Below, in pieces: positions 26,464 to 34,893 of a stretch of DNA of 39,436 bases. Position 1 is the first letter of the stretch. The number at the start of each line of letters is the position of its first letter. Position numbers and translations under genes: made by a program. The stretch comes from a bacterium (GTDB taxonomy: Bacteria; Cyanobacteriota; Vampirovibrionia; Gastranaerophilales; Gastranaerophilaceae): contig JAFXYZ010000059.1 in assembly GCA_017541465.1 (NCBI GenBank), positions 1 to 39,436 on the forward strand. Reading direction: 5' to 3'. The notes under the pieces were generated by a model. The model did not search any database. It was given only the letters and a program-made list of their open reading frames with translations, and had not been told where the DNA came from.

Positions 26464-26844
26464 CTATTTCTTAGCCTTGGCTTTTTTAGCACCATACTTG
26501 GATCTGCTCTGTTCTCTGTTTGCAACACCTGCAGTATCCAAAGTGCCTCTTACAATGTGGTATCTGACACCGGGGAGGTCCTTAACCCTGCCGCCTCTGA
26601 TTAATACAACAGAGTGCTCCTGAAGGTTGTGACCGATACCGGGGATATATGTTGTAACTTCAAATCCGTTAGTTAATCTTACCCTGGCAACTTTTCTCAT
26701 TGCTGAGTTAGGTTTCTTCGGTGTAGTTGTATAAACCCTTGTGCAGACTCCGCGTTTTTGCGGGCAGTTTGCCAATGCGGGTGATTTTGTTTTATCAGTT
26801 AATTTTTGACGCTCTTTGCGTACTAACTGAGCTATTGTTGGCAT
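26464..26844 (-). CDS. rpsL: 30S ribosomal protein S12
   Basis: A 126-residue decoding-centre protein. It shows [11 protein letters not shown], the loop [17 protein letters not shown], and [18 protein letters not shown]. These contain the lysines whose change commonly gives streptomycin resistance, and both are in the sensitive, wild-type form. AAGGAG precedes the ATG. It is the first gene of a two-gene operon. Confidence 0.98.
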   Translation of the reverse strand: MPTIAQLVRKERQKLTDKTKSPALANCPQKRGVCTRVYTTTPKKPNSAMRKVARVRLTNGFEVTTYIPGIGHNLQEHSVVLIRGGRVKDLPGVRYHIVRGTLDTAGVANREQSRSKYGAKKAKAKK

Positions 26845-26933
26845 TATTTTCTCCTTATTGTTATTTTCATTTCGCGGGTAATAATTCGATTCAGCACAAA
26901 CGACTTTATTACACTATACTTCAATATTATTAA

Positions 26934-26962
26934 TAAATATGTCAAACATAACTCAATGTCAA
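26934..26962 (-). promoter_or_regulatory. Promoter of rpsL-rpsG
   Basis: On the minus strand TTGACA (26962-26957), a 17-base spacer and TATTTA (26939-26934), giving a leader of roughly 80 bases. A second TTGACA (26945-26940) lies 17 bases downstream of the first, with a TATAGT box at a long 21-base spacing. The divergent membrane-protein gene starts at 27061. Confidence 0.55.
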
Positions 26963-27060
26963 GTATAATCGTAATTCTATTTAATCATGTTAATTATTGT
27001 TAGATTAAATCTCATTTTTGAGTTATTATCAGATTAGTTTTTTCGATTTCCGGAGTTTTC

Positions 27061-28521
27061 ATGAAGATTTTTCATAATTACAGATTTTTGTTATTTACCG
27101 TTTGTTTATTGTTTTTTGTTTATACTTTTTTCTATATAAGAAATGCAATGGGGCTGTTTTTCGATATTCCTGCGCTCACAATTAATTCTATGAATTTTTC
27201 TTTATTTCACCACGGAATTATATTTCATTTAGATGAAAGAGTGCGCCTGGCAACAAATTTTCTTGTTGCAATACCGAATAACCTAATCGTTCAGTTTTTC
27301 TCTCCGCATTTTCTTCTTTCTTATCTTAAATCTTTTTCTTCTTCATATCTTATTGTTATGTTTATATCCTGGCTTCTTGCATTTGCAGTTGCAAAGAGAA
27401 CAAAAAGATATGATGTCATAACGGCAGGATTTGCGCTCTTTTGTCTTTGCTCTATTCCGAATTTTTGCTGGGTAGCAAGAGAAATTCATATTGCCATGAT
27501 ATATAATTTTATGCTTCTTGCGTATTTTCTTTCAGAGTCAAAACTCACAAAACACGATTTTATCCCCGTTACCCTTCTTCTCATCTATTCTTTTGAATCG
27601 TATGAAACCACCCTCTTTTTGGCGGCTTTGCTTTTTATTTTCTATTTTGTTTTTGAATACAAAATGGAGGATATAAATTTACCCTATAAACGCTACATCG
27701 GTTTAACCTCGGTTTTTATTATTCCTTATATGACAATAAGAATGGTGTTTCTGGACGGGCACGGGTTTGATTCTTCTCTTGCTATGTCTCAGATGCTCTT
27801 CAGCTCTGTTTATACCGTTCAAAACCTTTTTCACGGTACACTTTTAATCAGCTTTATTGCCCTTCTTGTTATAACCTTTTCCGTTTTCTATAAAAAAGCC
27901 TTCACCATAAAAAGTCTTTTTATATTCATTCCCTTTATTGCGGTTGTCCTCTTCTTTTATAATAAATTCATCGGTTTTCAGCTTTTCCCGAATACCGATT
28001 TACACTACCACGCGATAATTATGTGGATTATGCCTGTTATTTTCCTGTATTTTCTGGTTATTTCAGCGAAGGGTATAAAAGTTTCAAAGGATTTTATCAA
28101 AAATCTCTTTGCAATTTCCTGTGTCTGCGCGATTATTCATCTCTCGATTCAGACGGGAAGCGCTGTACAGTTCGGTCAGTATTTTAATTTTATGAAAAAT
28201 AAACTCGAAACCTCCCCTGAATCAGTTATTGTTCTGTCTGATGAAGAAATGGATCAGCCGTTTATGGTCTTTGCCTCCTGCTACGGAACCGAGCATTTAT
28301 CCTTATTTTTAACCGAGAACTATAAAAAACACAAAATTTTTCTTCCCAATACTGATTATATGGGAAATGTTCCGGGGTGTTTTCTTGAAGATACCTTTAT
28401 AGACAGAAATGACCACCTTTCACTTCAGGGCACTTTTCTTAAAAAAGAAACAAAATACTGGGATTTATCAGAACTATATGAAAATTTAAGGGAAAATAAT
28501 ATAGTTCCAAATGAAGAATAG
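27061..28521 (+). CDS. Polytopic membrane protein of unknown function, possibly GT-C-like
   Basis: A 486-residue protein with about ten to eleven hydrophobic helices over residues 8-385, then a soluble tail of about 100 residues (VIVLSDEEMDQPFMVFASC onward). The layout (many helices plus small extracytoplasmic tail) resembles GT-C glycosyltransferases and uncharacterised envelope-glycan proteins, but I see no clear Asp-Glu motif of the first loop as in the gene at 1465. A CGGAG lies six bases before the ATG. It is a single gene ended by a terminator shared with rubrerythrin. Confidence 0.7.
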   Translation: MKIFHNYRFLLFTVCLLFFVYTFFYIRNAMGLFFDIPALTINSMNFSLFHHGIIFHLDERVRLATNFLVAIPNNLIVQFFSPHFLLSYLKSFSSSYLIVMFISWLLAFAVAKRTKRYDVITAGFALFCLCSIPNFCWVAREIHIAMIYNFMLLAYFLSESKLTKHDFIPVTLLLIYSFESYETTLFLAALLFIFYFVFEYKMEDINLPYKRYIGLTSVFIIPYMTIRMVFLDGHGFDSSLAMSQMLFSSVYTVQNLFHGTLLISFIALLVITFSVFYKKAFTIKSLFIFIPFIAVVLFFYNKFIGFQLFPNTDLHYHAIIMWIMPVIFLYFLVISAKGIKVSKDFIKNLFAISCVCAIIHLSIQTGSAVQFGQYFNFMKNKLETSPESVIVLSDEEMDQPFMVFASCYGTEHLSLFLTENYKKHKIFLPNTDYMGNVPGCFLEDTFIDRNDHLSLQGTFLKKETKYWDLSELYENLRENNIVPNEE

Positions 28522-28523
28522 TT

Positions 28524-28557
28524 AAAAAAAAGAGGAGGTAAAAACCCCCTCTTCTTT
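28524..28557. terminator. Bidirectional terminator
   Basis: AAGAGGAGG with CCCCCTCTT (one mismatch) around a six-base loop, with A-run on the left and T-rich tail on the right; serves the membrane-protein gene on plus and rubrerythrin on minus. Confidence 0.75.
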
Positions 28558-28566
28558 TTAATTTTA

Positions 28567-29106
28567 TTAATAATTTTCTGTTTTTTCAAAGAAATAAGCC
28601 TGAGGGTGTTTGCAGACAGGACAGAGTTCGGGGGCTTTATCACCGACATAAATATGTCCGCAGTTAGCGCATTCCCAAACGATTTGTCCCGGGCGTACGA
28701 ATACTTTTTGCTCTTTTACTGCCTTCAGAAGTTTGTTATATCTCTCCTCGTGTGCTTTTTCGATTTCACCGACAAGCTCAAAGAGTTTTGCTATATCGTT
28801 AAACCCTTCTTCTTTTGCTTCTTTTGCAAATTCTTTATACATTTCTGTCCACTCAAAATTTTCACCCTTAGCGGCGGCTTCAAGATTTTCTATCGTTGTT
28901 CCTATGCTTCCGCCCTGGAGCAGTTTAAACCATATTTTAGCATGTTCTTTTTCGTTATTTGCGGTTTCTTCAAAAATTTTGCTTATCTGAACATACCCTT
29001 CCTTCTTTGCCTGAGAAGAAAAATAAGTGTATTTGTTTCTTGCCTGAGATTCTCCTGCGAAGGCTTCCATAAGATTTTTTTCTGTTTTGCTGCCTTTTAA
29101 TTCCAT
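28567..29106 (-). CDS. rbr: Rubrerythrin
   Basis: A 179-residue peroxide reductase of anaerobes. The N-terminal four-helix di-iron domain carries the ligand motifs [26 protein letters not shown] and [11 protein letters not shown]. The C-terminal rubredoxin-type iron site has CANCGHIY and [11 protein letters not shown]. Length and order are standard. AAGGAG precedes the ATG. It lies about 100 bases after a terminator following glgA, so it is transcribed separately. The rubredoxin at 34002 may be its electron donor. Confidence 0.96.
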   Translation of the reverse strand: MELKGSKTEKNLMEAFAGESQARNKYTYFSSQAKKEGYVQISKIFEETANNEKEHAKIWFKLLQGGSIGTTIENLEAAAKGENFEWTEMYKEFAKEAKEEGFNDIAKLFELVGEIEKAHEERYNKLLKAVKEQKVFVRPGQIVWECANCGHIYVGDKAPELCPVCKHPQAYFFEKTENY

Positions 29107-29163
29107 GTTAAACTCCTTTCAACTTTTCTTTTTATTTTATCAGATATTTTCATATTTGCATAT

Positions 29164-29197
29164 AAAAAAAGAATGTTGATAATTCAACATTCTTTTT
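29164..29197. terminator. Bidirectional terminator downstream of glycogen synthase
   Basis: Perfect GAATGTTGA/TCAACATTC stem (29171-29179 with 29184-29192), flanked by seven A on the left and five T on the right. It serves the minus-strand glycogen synthase gene. Confidence 0.8.
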
Positions 29198-29216
29198 ATC
29201 TTTGTTAATAAATTAA

Positions 29217-32195
29217 TTAACCTAATTTTGAAAGTTTTGGTGCTGCATATTTAGTCGGTGTTACTGCAGTTGTACTGTTTTTTGAGGAAATCGGCTGAGC
29301 CTGTTTCGTTTCTTTTATTTCAGAGCTTGCGGGTTTATTTTCTTCCTTCTTTTTGCCGAGTTTAGACTTGATAAAGACAATTCCCGCAACGACAACCGCA
29401 ATTATAGGTGCTAATATTTTTCCGATTCCTACACCACTCTTCTTTTCTTTGTTTTCGTCAGGTTTAACAATAGTTTGTTCTTCTTTTACTTCTTCCGTCT
29501 TTGGAATTTCAAGAACGGGAACGGGCTTCACTTCTTCTGCCTTTTCTTCTTTTTCTTCCGCTTTTGTTTCTGCTTTAACTTCTTCATCCTCTATATCAAA
29601 CGGATCGTCTGAAGTTATTCCGACCATCGCTTCGTCATCGAACTCGCCTCTCAGTGAGGATACGGGTTTATCTTCCACTTCGTTGTCCTGAGTTCTGCAT
29701 TTGTCGTGAGCGTATAAATCAAGAGCGCTTCTTCCCTGGTTATAGGCTGAGTTATTGTGCCATTCGATTTTCTGCTCTAAGCAGTTTCCGATATATTCTT
29801 TTTGCTTTTTGGCAAACTTATTAAATTTTACCTTTTCGCTTCCTTTTCCGAGGAAGGGTGTTAAATATTTATCTCTCAGAGCTTCGGACACTTGTTTTGC
29901 GCTGTGCTTTACTCTTGCTTCATCAATTTCTTCATAAGTTGCATCTTCGGCTAACCCAAGAACATCTGATTGAACCATAAATGCACTTTTCGTTAAGAAG
30001 CCGTTTTTACCTTCCGTTATGAAGTCCGGAGCTCCGCCTGTTTTGATTGAAAGAACAGGCGTTCCTGTTGCAAAACTTTCAAACGGAGTTATTCCGCAGG
30101 GCTCCCAGCGGCTTGTAAATACCGCCAAATCAACGCAGTTTCCTATTCTGTTCGGGAATAAACCGTTGACGTAAAGTGCGTTATTTTTGAAAACTCCTTT
30201 TTCGCCGTTTACTTCGATTTCGGAGATTTCCTTCATTATCTTCTGTATATTTACCCATTCTGAGTTATCACCGCTGAAGGCATCGTTTCCGCCGCCTGCA
30301 CCCATTATTAATTTTAAATGTTTTCTTGTTTCAAGAGGAATTGATTCATCCATAAGGGTTTCTTTGAAGGCTGCAAGTGTTGTTACCAAGCCCTTCTGAG
30401 GATCAGGTCTGCCCCATGAGGTCATAAGAATATCACCTTCTTTGAACTCCGAGAAGCCGCCTAAAGTCAGGGGGAGGTTTTCATCCTGAGCCTGTCCTCT
30501 GATACCCTGCATTTTCATATCGTTAAAGAATACCTTTGCTATGGCATCTTTATCGTTTTCAAGTTCTTTTGTTGCATCAGCGAGAATGTTTATTAAATTT
30601 TTCTTGTTTTCCTGTTTCGCTTCAAAAATTGTTTCAACACTGTCGGTCGCTTTAAACGGTCTATAGTGTCTTTCATCGTTTACATCTTTAAAAATTGCGT
30701 TTAGCGTACCGTATCCGAAGAAGCCTCCCTGTGCATCTGTTGCCATATTCGCAGGTTTTGCGCCGTTTACAACGTCAACCGTTAATTCCGAGATTTCATC
30801 GAGTTTATCTGTTATTCCCTGCGCAATATCGGGGAGTTCTCTTGTTTCTCTTCCGTAAAACTTTGATACGTTTCCGGGTTTGCAGTTGTCAGGCTGAGCT
30901 TTTGTGGCAGCTATCGGAATCATTGTCATGTTAAATGTTCCTTCGCTGTCAATCATATTCGGGAAATAGCCCTTAAAGAATTTGTAAACACTTGCGCTTT
31001 CTTCTTCTGTTGCTTTTCCGTCAATAACCTTCTGCGCAATATCTTCTATTTCTTTATAGTGTTTGTCTGCCTTGAGTGCTTTTGCATCCTCTTTTGTTGC
31101 AACAACCCTGAAATAATCAAACGGGTTTGCATAGACACCCTGCTTGTCTCTTCCGGGGTTATGGAAGATAGGAACAAATCTCAACCCCTGGTAGTGTCTG
31201 TTTCCGTCTTTTGCCTTCTGCATGGCATCTGAAATATAAACATAGGCAAATCTGTCGTGGAGTAATATGCTCTGGGGATTGAATTTTTTGGCTTTTTGTT
31301 TTGCCATTTTTTCAATACCCTCTTCCATTGCACGAATTTGTTCCGTAAAGAACATATCACCTGCAGTGCTTCCTGCGAGTTTAAATTTGCCGTCTTTTAT
31401 AGCCTGTTCAATTCCGTTTCCACCGTCGGAGCTTGAAGCACCATAGGCGGTCGAACCATAGGCGGTTGAACCGTAAGCAGTTGTTCCGTTTCCTCCGCCG
31501 TTGTATTTGCTGTAAATACCATAGGCGGTTTTTCCGCTTGCCATTTCGGGGGTATAAATTACATAAGTTTGATCTTTTCTGTCAGGAGTCTGGGCTTTGA
31601 AAATTCTGTAGGGAATACTTTCCATATCAAGCCCTGTTCTTTTTGCACGTTCAACTTTTCCGCTGATTTCAATGTCATCAAGCAGGAAGAGTTTGTCAAC
31701 CTTAGAGCCGTCTTTTGATTCTGTGATTAAGACGAATTTTTCACCCTGTTTCAGTTTGTAGTTGACGTTTTCATATTTAAAATCTGCCTGTTTTCCGTCT
31801 CTTTTGTAGTAAACAGGTTCTTTCTTCTCAATTTTCTCAACAGTGTCTTTGGGGGCAACGTAAATTTTTCCGTCTGAATTATCAAATGAATAGTAGGGTA
31901 CAAAGGTTCTTACATCGAGTTCTTTCCCGTTAGTAACTTCTTTTGCGTGGTTGGCGAGTGCTTCGGGAAGGGCTTCCGCAACATCACCAAGACCGCCCGC
32001 TTTGTAGATACCGCCTAAGTAGTTGCTCTCTGTGGCATAAGCGGCTATTTGTTCGGGAACTTTATCGGGGTTGCCTGCAAACGAAATTTGTATATGGCGA
32101 TTTAAAGCCTCAGACTTGCCGTTTACCTGCTTTGTCTTTTTTAGGCTTGAGATGTTTATTCTGCTGTTCGCACCTGAAATTGCCCTTACGTTCAT
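29217..32195 (-). CDS. glgA: Glycogen synthase (GT5), long form with membrane anchor
   Basis: A 992-residue protein, about twice the usual length. Residues 1-43 form a leader ending in QISFAGNP. The ADP-glucose-dependent GT5 fold starts with YKAGGLGDVAEALP (64-77; Lys 65) and closes with SRWEPCGITPFESFATG near 690-710 and KTGGAPDFI. Insertions include a TAYG tandem repeat (239-252) and a long segment before the second Rossmann domain. From about 850 the protein becomes a Glu/Lys/Pro-rich linker, then one hydrophobic helix (IGKILAPIIAVVVAGIVFI, about 922-942) and a basic, low-complexity tail. AAGGGG precedes the ATG. It elongates alpha-1,4-glucan, here probably tethered to the inner face of the membrane; the anchoring is inference. 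The pyrophosphorylase-like gene is just upstream. Confidence 0.9.
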   Translation of the reverse strand: MNVRAISGANSRINISSLKKTKQVNGKSEALNRHIQISFAGNPDKVPEQIAAYATESNYLGGIYKAGGLGDVAEALPEALANHAKEVTNGKELDVRTFVPYYSFDNSDGKIYVAPKDTVEKIEKKEPVYYKRDGKQADFKYENVNYKLKQGEKFVLITESKDGSKVDKLFLLDDIEISGKVERAKRTGLDMESIPYRIFKAQTPDRKDQTYVIYTPEMASGKTAYGIYSKYNGGGNGTTAYGSTAYGSTAYGASSSDGGNGIEQAIKDGKFKLAGSTAGDMFFTEQIRAMEEGIEKMAKQKAKKFNPQSILLHDRFAYVYISDAMQKAKDGNRHYQGLRFVPIFHNPGRDKQGVYANPFDYFRVVATKEDAKALKADKHYKEIEDIAQKVIDGKATEEESASVYKFFKGYFPNMIDSEGTFNMTMIPIAATKAQPDNCKPGNVSKFYGRETRELPDIAQGITDKLDEISELTVDVVNGAKPANMATDAQGGFFGYGTLNAIFKDVNDERHYRPFKATDSVETIFEAKQENKKNLINILADATKELENDKDAIAKVFFNDMKMQGIRGQAQDENLPLTLGGFSEFKEGDILMTSWGRPDPQKGLVTTLAAFKETLMDESIPLETRKHLKLIMGAGGGNDAFSGDNSEWVNIQKIMKEISEIEVNGEKGVFKNNALYVNGLFPNRIGNCVDLAVFTSRWEPCGITPFESFATGTPVLSIKTGGAPDFITEGKNGFLTKSAFMVQSDVLGLAEDATYEEIDEARVKHSAKQVSEALRDKYLTPFLGKGSEKVKFNKFAKKQKEYIGNCLEQKIEWHNNSAYNQGRSALDLYAHDKCRTQDNEVEDKPVSSLRGEFDDEAMVGITSDDPFDIEDEEVKAETKAEEKEEKAEEVKPVPVLEIPKTEEVKEEQTIVKPDENKEKKSGVGIGKILAPIIAVVVAGIVFIKSKLGKKKEENKPASSEIKETKQAQPISSKNSTTAVTPTKYAAPKLSKLG
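31441..31485 (-). repeat. 15-bp tandem repeat inside glycogen synthase gene
   Basis: Three head-to-tail copies (31441, 31456, 31471) encode TAYGS, TAYGS and a diverged end copy; the first two differ by one base. A related single unit lies near 31520. Between the two glycan-binding domains it makes a flexible Gly/Ser/Tyr loop and could vary in copy number by slippage. Confidence 0.85.
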
Positions 32196-32292
32196 AAAAA
32201 CCCCTTTATACTTGCGCTATTTATAAAAACAACCGAAAATTATTATTATTGCGCTTTTTCTAACTGCTTTGTAATATTACTTAATGTTTTGA

Positions 32293-32330
32293 AAAGGGAA
32301 GTCTTTATTGAAAAAGACTCCCCTTTGAAT
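32293..32330. terminator. Possible terminator between the pyrophosphorylase-like gene and glgA
   Basis: A 14-base arm pair (AAAGGGAAGTCTTT, 32293-32306, with 32313-32326) with one G-T-type mismatch. The plus strand has T-run after GAA; the minus-strand T-run is short, so termination in the gene direction may be partial, letting some transcripts run on to glgA. Confidence 0.55.
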
Positions 32331-32334
32331 TTTT

Positions 32335-33774
32335 TTATTTTGCGTATGCTATTACATTTTTCATGTTAACTTTGTATTCTTTTGCAAAGTCATGTAAAAG
32401 CTCTTTTGTCTTTTCATTGAACGAAATGTTGTTGTTATTGTCAATGTTTTCATAGATGCTTTCTCTGACTTCACCCGGAAGGTTTCTGAAGCCGCCGTGT
32501 TTTACGTTAAGCATTTCTTTTGTGAAATCACTCTGACGTCCTAAATCAGACCAGGAATCGGTTTCGGGTTTTCTGTAAGCATAGAGTTTCAGAGCTTGTC
32601 CGTTTTCGTCTTTTATTTCACCTTTTGGCATAACGTCGATGAGCTTTCCGATAATCGTTCTTGAAAAATCGACTTTTCCTTCGTGGTCTTTGAATTGCTC
32701 GGGGTGTTCGATATAGTTGTCTTTGAGCCAGGTCAGAACTTCTTTTGAAAGTACGTAAGGTCCGACAACTCCAAGACACTGGTCTTTTGTTCCCGGGATA
32801 ATAAATTCTTTTACAAGTTCATCAGTGTTTGGTTTTTCAAAGAATTTGGTAACTTCAAGATCGTCCTGTCCTTTGACTTTTGCTGCACCGAGAGAACGGA
32901 TTCTGTCTGAATCAACGGGAAGTGTCAGCATTGTGAAGCCTGCGTGGTTTGCTTCATGCTCTTTGATTAATTTTGTTATGTCTATATCAGAGAAGTTGTC
33001 TCCCCATGAGAATACGAGAGGTCTGTCGGTCGGAATTTGTCCGTTTGCAAGCCCTTCAAAGAAAGCATATGCGCTTCCGAGTGCCGGCTGTACTTTTACA
33101 AAGTCATAGCCGTCATTGAGCTTGTCTGTTTTTGCAAAGTTTGTAAGGATAACCTGAACGAGCTTCATATCCTCTCTGTTTAACTGTGCGGGGATTTTTG
33201 AAGCAGGTTTTGTTACTCCGCCCTGAAGTTTTGCGATGTCTCTGTATCTTGTTCCGTCACCGTCACTGGGGATAAAGAAGTTGTAATCATCTTTAATTCC
33301 TGCGGTTTCAACTTCTTTCACATAATCTTCGACAACTGTTTTGTGCATACCTTTATCCCAGAAATCGGAGTATGCCTTCATCATTGTTTTGTCTTCGCCT
33401 TTTGAGTCTTTTCTGATACTTCCGAAGACTTTTCCTCCAAAGGACATCTGAGTTGTAATGACAAATCTTGTTGAGTCGTCAACAGTGCTCAGTTGAGATT
33501 CGGGGGTAAAAAGAATTGTTAAATCTTTGTATTTTTCGTCTTTCGGGTGAAGCAGAAATTTTGTGCCGACTTTTGCACCGGAAATATTTTCGATGTCAAA
33601 AAGTCCTTTTTCATCTCTGTAGTTTAAGATTTGCCCGTTTTCACCCGGTATAGTTTTAAAAGCATAACTGTTTGGACCATAGTTGCGGGCAGAAAATGAA
33701 ACTTTGTCGTTTCTCTGTGTTGTTTGCGCAGTTCTGTTAATGGGCGCAAAAGATGTAATTGGTAATATTTTCAT
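32335..33774 (-). CDS. Sugar-phosphate nucleotidyltransferase-like protein (possible ADP-glucose pyrophosphorylase)
   Basis: A 479-residue protein. The first 165 residues are an unrecognised domain headed by a leader with KVSFSARN (24-31). A nucleotidyltransferase core follows: FFIPSDGDGTRYRDI (166-180), a variant of the LAGGxGTRL loop, then VTKPASKIP (187-195), FSWGDNFSDID for the metal-binding Asp, and KFFEKPNTDE for the sugar-phosphate site. No left-handed helix repeats are seen at the C-terminus. Next to glycogen synthase, it most likely makes ADP-glucose, but the loop change leaves the activity uncertain. AGGAG precedes the ATG. It seems to head a unit with glgA. Confidence 0.75.
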   Translation of the reverse strand: MKILPITSFAPINRTAQTTQRNDKVSFSARNYGPNSYAFKTIPGENGQILNYRDEKGLFDIENISGAKVGTKFLLHPKDEKYKDLTILFTPESQLSTVDDSTRFVITTQMSFGGKVFGSIRKDSKGEDKTMMKAYSDFWDKGMHKTVVEDYVKEVETAGIKDDYNFFIPSDGDGTRYRDIAKLQGGVTKPASKIPAQLNREDMKLVQVILTNFAKTDKLNDGYDFVKVQPALGSAYAFFEGLANGQIPTDRPLVFSWGDNFSDIDITKLIKEHEANHAGFTMLTLPVDSDRIRSLGAAKVKGQDDLEVTKFFEKPNTDELVKEFIIPGTKDQCLGVVGPYVLSKEVLTWLKDNYIEHPEQFKDHEGKVDFSRTIIGKLIDVMPKGEIKDENGQALKLYAYRKPETDSWSDLGRQSDFTKEMLNVKHGGFRNLPGEVRESIYENIDNNNNISFNEKTKELLHDFAKEYKVNMKNVIAYAK

Positions 33775-33941
33775 GTCTTTCTCCTAAATAACCACCAAGA
33801 TTTCTAAAACGTATAATAAAATAATTTGCTACTTTTTTAAAAAAATAAAATTAGCATGCAGATATTTTTAATTTTAAACTCAACAATTTTTTTTGCAACT
33901 GATATTTTTTATAATTTTTGAGAAGAATAAACTTTACTGTC

Positions 33942-33970
33942 TTGATTTAATCTTAAACTTCCTGTATTCT
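33942..33970 (+). promoter_or_regulatory. Promoter of the rubredoxin gene
   Basis: TTGATT, 17-base spacer, TATTCT. Start near 33977, a 25-base leader with TAAGGAG, ATG at 34002. Confidence 0.6.
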
Positions 33971-34001
33971 TTTATTGTGTTAATTTTTAAGGAGAAAAAA
34001 T

Positions 34002-34139
34002 ATGGATGAATACGTATGCACCGTTTGCCAGTATGTCTATAAACCAGAGGAAAACGGCGGAGTAAAATTTGAAGATTTACCCGATGACTGGGTTTGCCCT
34101 CTCTGCGGTGTCGGTAAAGAGATGTTCCAGAAACAATAA
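34002..34139 (+). CDS. Rubredoxin
   Basis: A 45-residue iron protein, short of the usual gene-calling limit. The FeS4 ligands are CTVC (6-9) and CPLC (32-35) with the conserved [11 protein letters not shown] segment; start [13 protein letters not shown]. The loop between the two pairs ([10 protein letters not shown]) is about seven residues shorter than in the common 52-residue form, as in the short Desulfovibrio type. It has its own promoter and terminator. It likely hands electrons to rubrerythrin or another oxygen/peroxide reductase. Confidence 0.95.
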   Translation: MDEYVCTVCQYVYKPEENGGVKFEDLPDDWVCPLCGVGKEMFQKQ

Positions 34140-34152
34140 TTTTTAAGAAGAA

Positions 34153-34180
34153 AAGACTGCAAAATCTGCAGTCTTTTTTT
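34153..34180 (+). terminator. Terminator after rubredoxin
   Basis: AAGACTGCA with TGCAGTCTT, five-base loop, followed by T to 34180. Confidence 0.9.
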
Positions 34181-34226
34181 ATTGACATGCCCGAAATTTT
34201 TCTTAAAAGAGATTTGGGGGCAGATT

Positions 34227-34862
34227 ATGAATTATTTCAGCAAAAATTTTAAGTTGTATTTTTTGAGAGAGGATAAGAACAGGGATAAAGTTCTTTCTCA
34301 GTTTGAAAAAATGTTCTCTGAGCTAAAAGAGGATGTCGTTCGGTTTGAAATGGGAACTGATTTGGTTCCTTTTACGGATAAAATCGTTGATGTTTTGTAT
34401 AAGTTCAGAGAGAAAAAATTTTCTGAGACGGGGTTTATTTTTCCGCTTGTCCACTGTATTGATAATGACCGTTTGCAGGAAAACGAATATCGAATTTATG
34501 TTCAGGGCGAGCTTGTCGATATAGGTTTCGTTGTTTTTAATGAGAGCGAAATCAGAAAAGAGTTTTCCCAGGCGCTTGAGAACCTTTTTAACGATTACCT
34601 GGAGGATATTTTCACAAACGAAACGACCGAAAAATATATTTCTTCCGTTTATGCTAATAACTATTATCTTGTGCAGGAAATAAGACGGTATTATGATATG
34701 TGCGAGATAAAGAGTATTCTGGTTAATATGCTCAGAAACTCAAAATCAATAAAGAACATCAGACGAATTGTTGAAACAATCTGCGAGGTCAATACGGATA
34801 ACATAAAACTAACAAACAAAATCGTTTCCGTTACAAGAATGTCCGAGATTTTGTGCGAATAA
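34227..34862 (+). CDS. Stand-alone FlhA/InvA (FHIPEP) cytoplasmic-domain-like protein
   Basis: A 211-residue soluble protein. By eye it follows the order of motifs of the FlhA export-gate cytoplasmic domain. FEMGTDLVPFTDKIVDVL fits the 'ELGYGLIPLVD' strand. GFIFPLVHCIDNDRLQENEY (about 83-102) with RIYVQGELVDIG fits the 'VPPVRIRDNLQLxPNEYVIKIKGVEVGRG' region. FSQALENLFNDYLEDIF fits the HLTEVIRRHAHELLG helix, and EIKSILVNMLRNSKSIKNIRRIVE fits 'EIQxVLQNLLREGVSIRDLxTILE'. The eight-helix membrane part is absent and there is no membrane segment. Some middle subdomain seems deleted. The ATG at 34227 has GGGGG six bases upstream. No other flagellar or type III secretion gene is in view. Similarity is moderate, so the assignment is an inference. 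Confidence 0.6.
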   Translation: MNYFSKNFKLYFLREDKNRDKVLSQFEKMFSELKEDVVRFEMGTDLVPFTDKIVDVLYKFREKKFSETGFIFPLVHCIDNDRLQENEYRIYVQGELVDIGFVVFNESEIRKEFSQALENLFNDYLEDIFTNETTEKYISSVYANNYYLVQEIRRYYDMCEIKSILVNMLRNSKSIKNIRRIVETICEVNTDNIKLTNKIVSVTRMSEILCE

Positions 34863-34863
34863 A

Positions 34864-34889
34864 AAAAAGAGCCCTAAACGGCTCTTTTT
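34864..34889. terminator. Bidirectional terminator
   Basis: GAGCC-CTAAAC-GGCTC with A-run before and five T after. On minus strand it has eight U and lies four bases after the tRNA-like CCA, so it is probably the tRNA gene's own terminator, shared with the FlhA-like gene. Confidence 0.85.
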
Positions 34890-34893
34890 AAAA

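Noticed and set aside
28606-29100. Plus-strand frame opposite rubrerythrin with hydrophobic, Cys/Phe-rich protein
   Set aside because: Antisense of a charged helical protein gives this composition; rubrerythrin is certain.
34182-34226. Upstream TTG start of the FlhA-like protein
   Set aside because: It begins at the end of the rubredoxin terminator and lacks a ribosome binding site; ATG 34227 has one.
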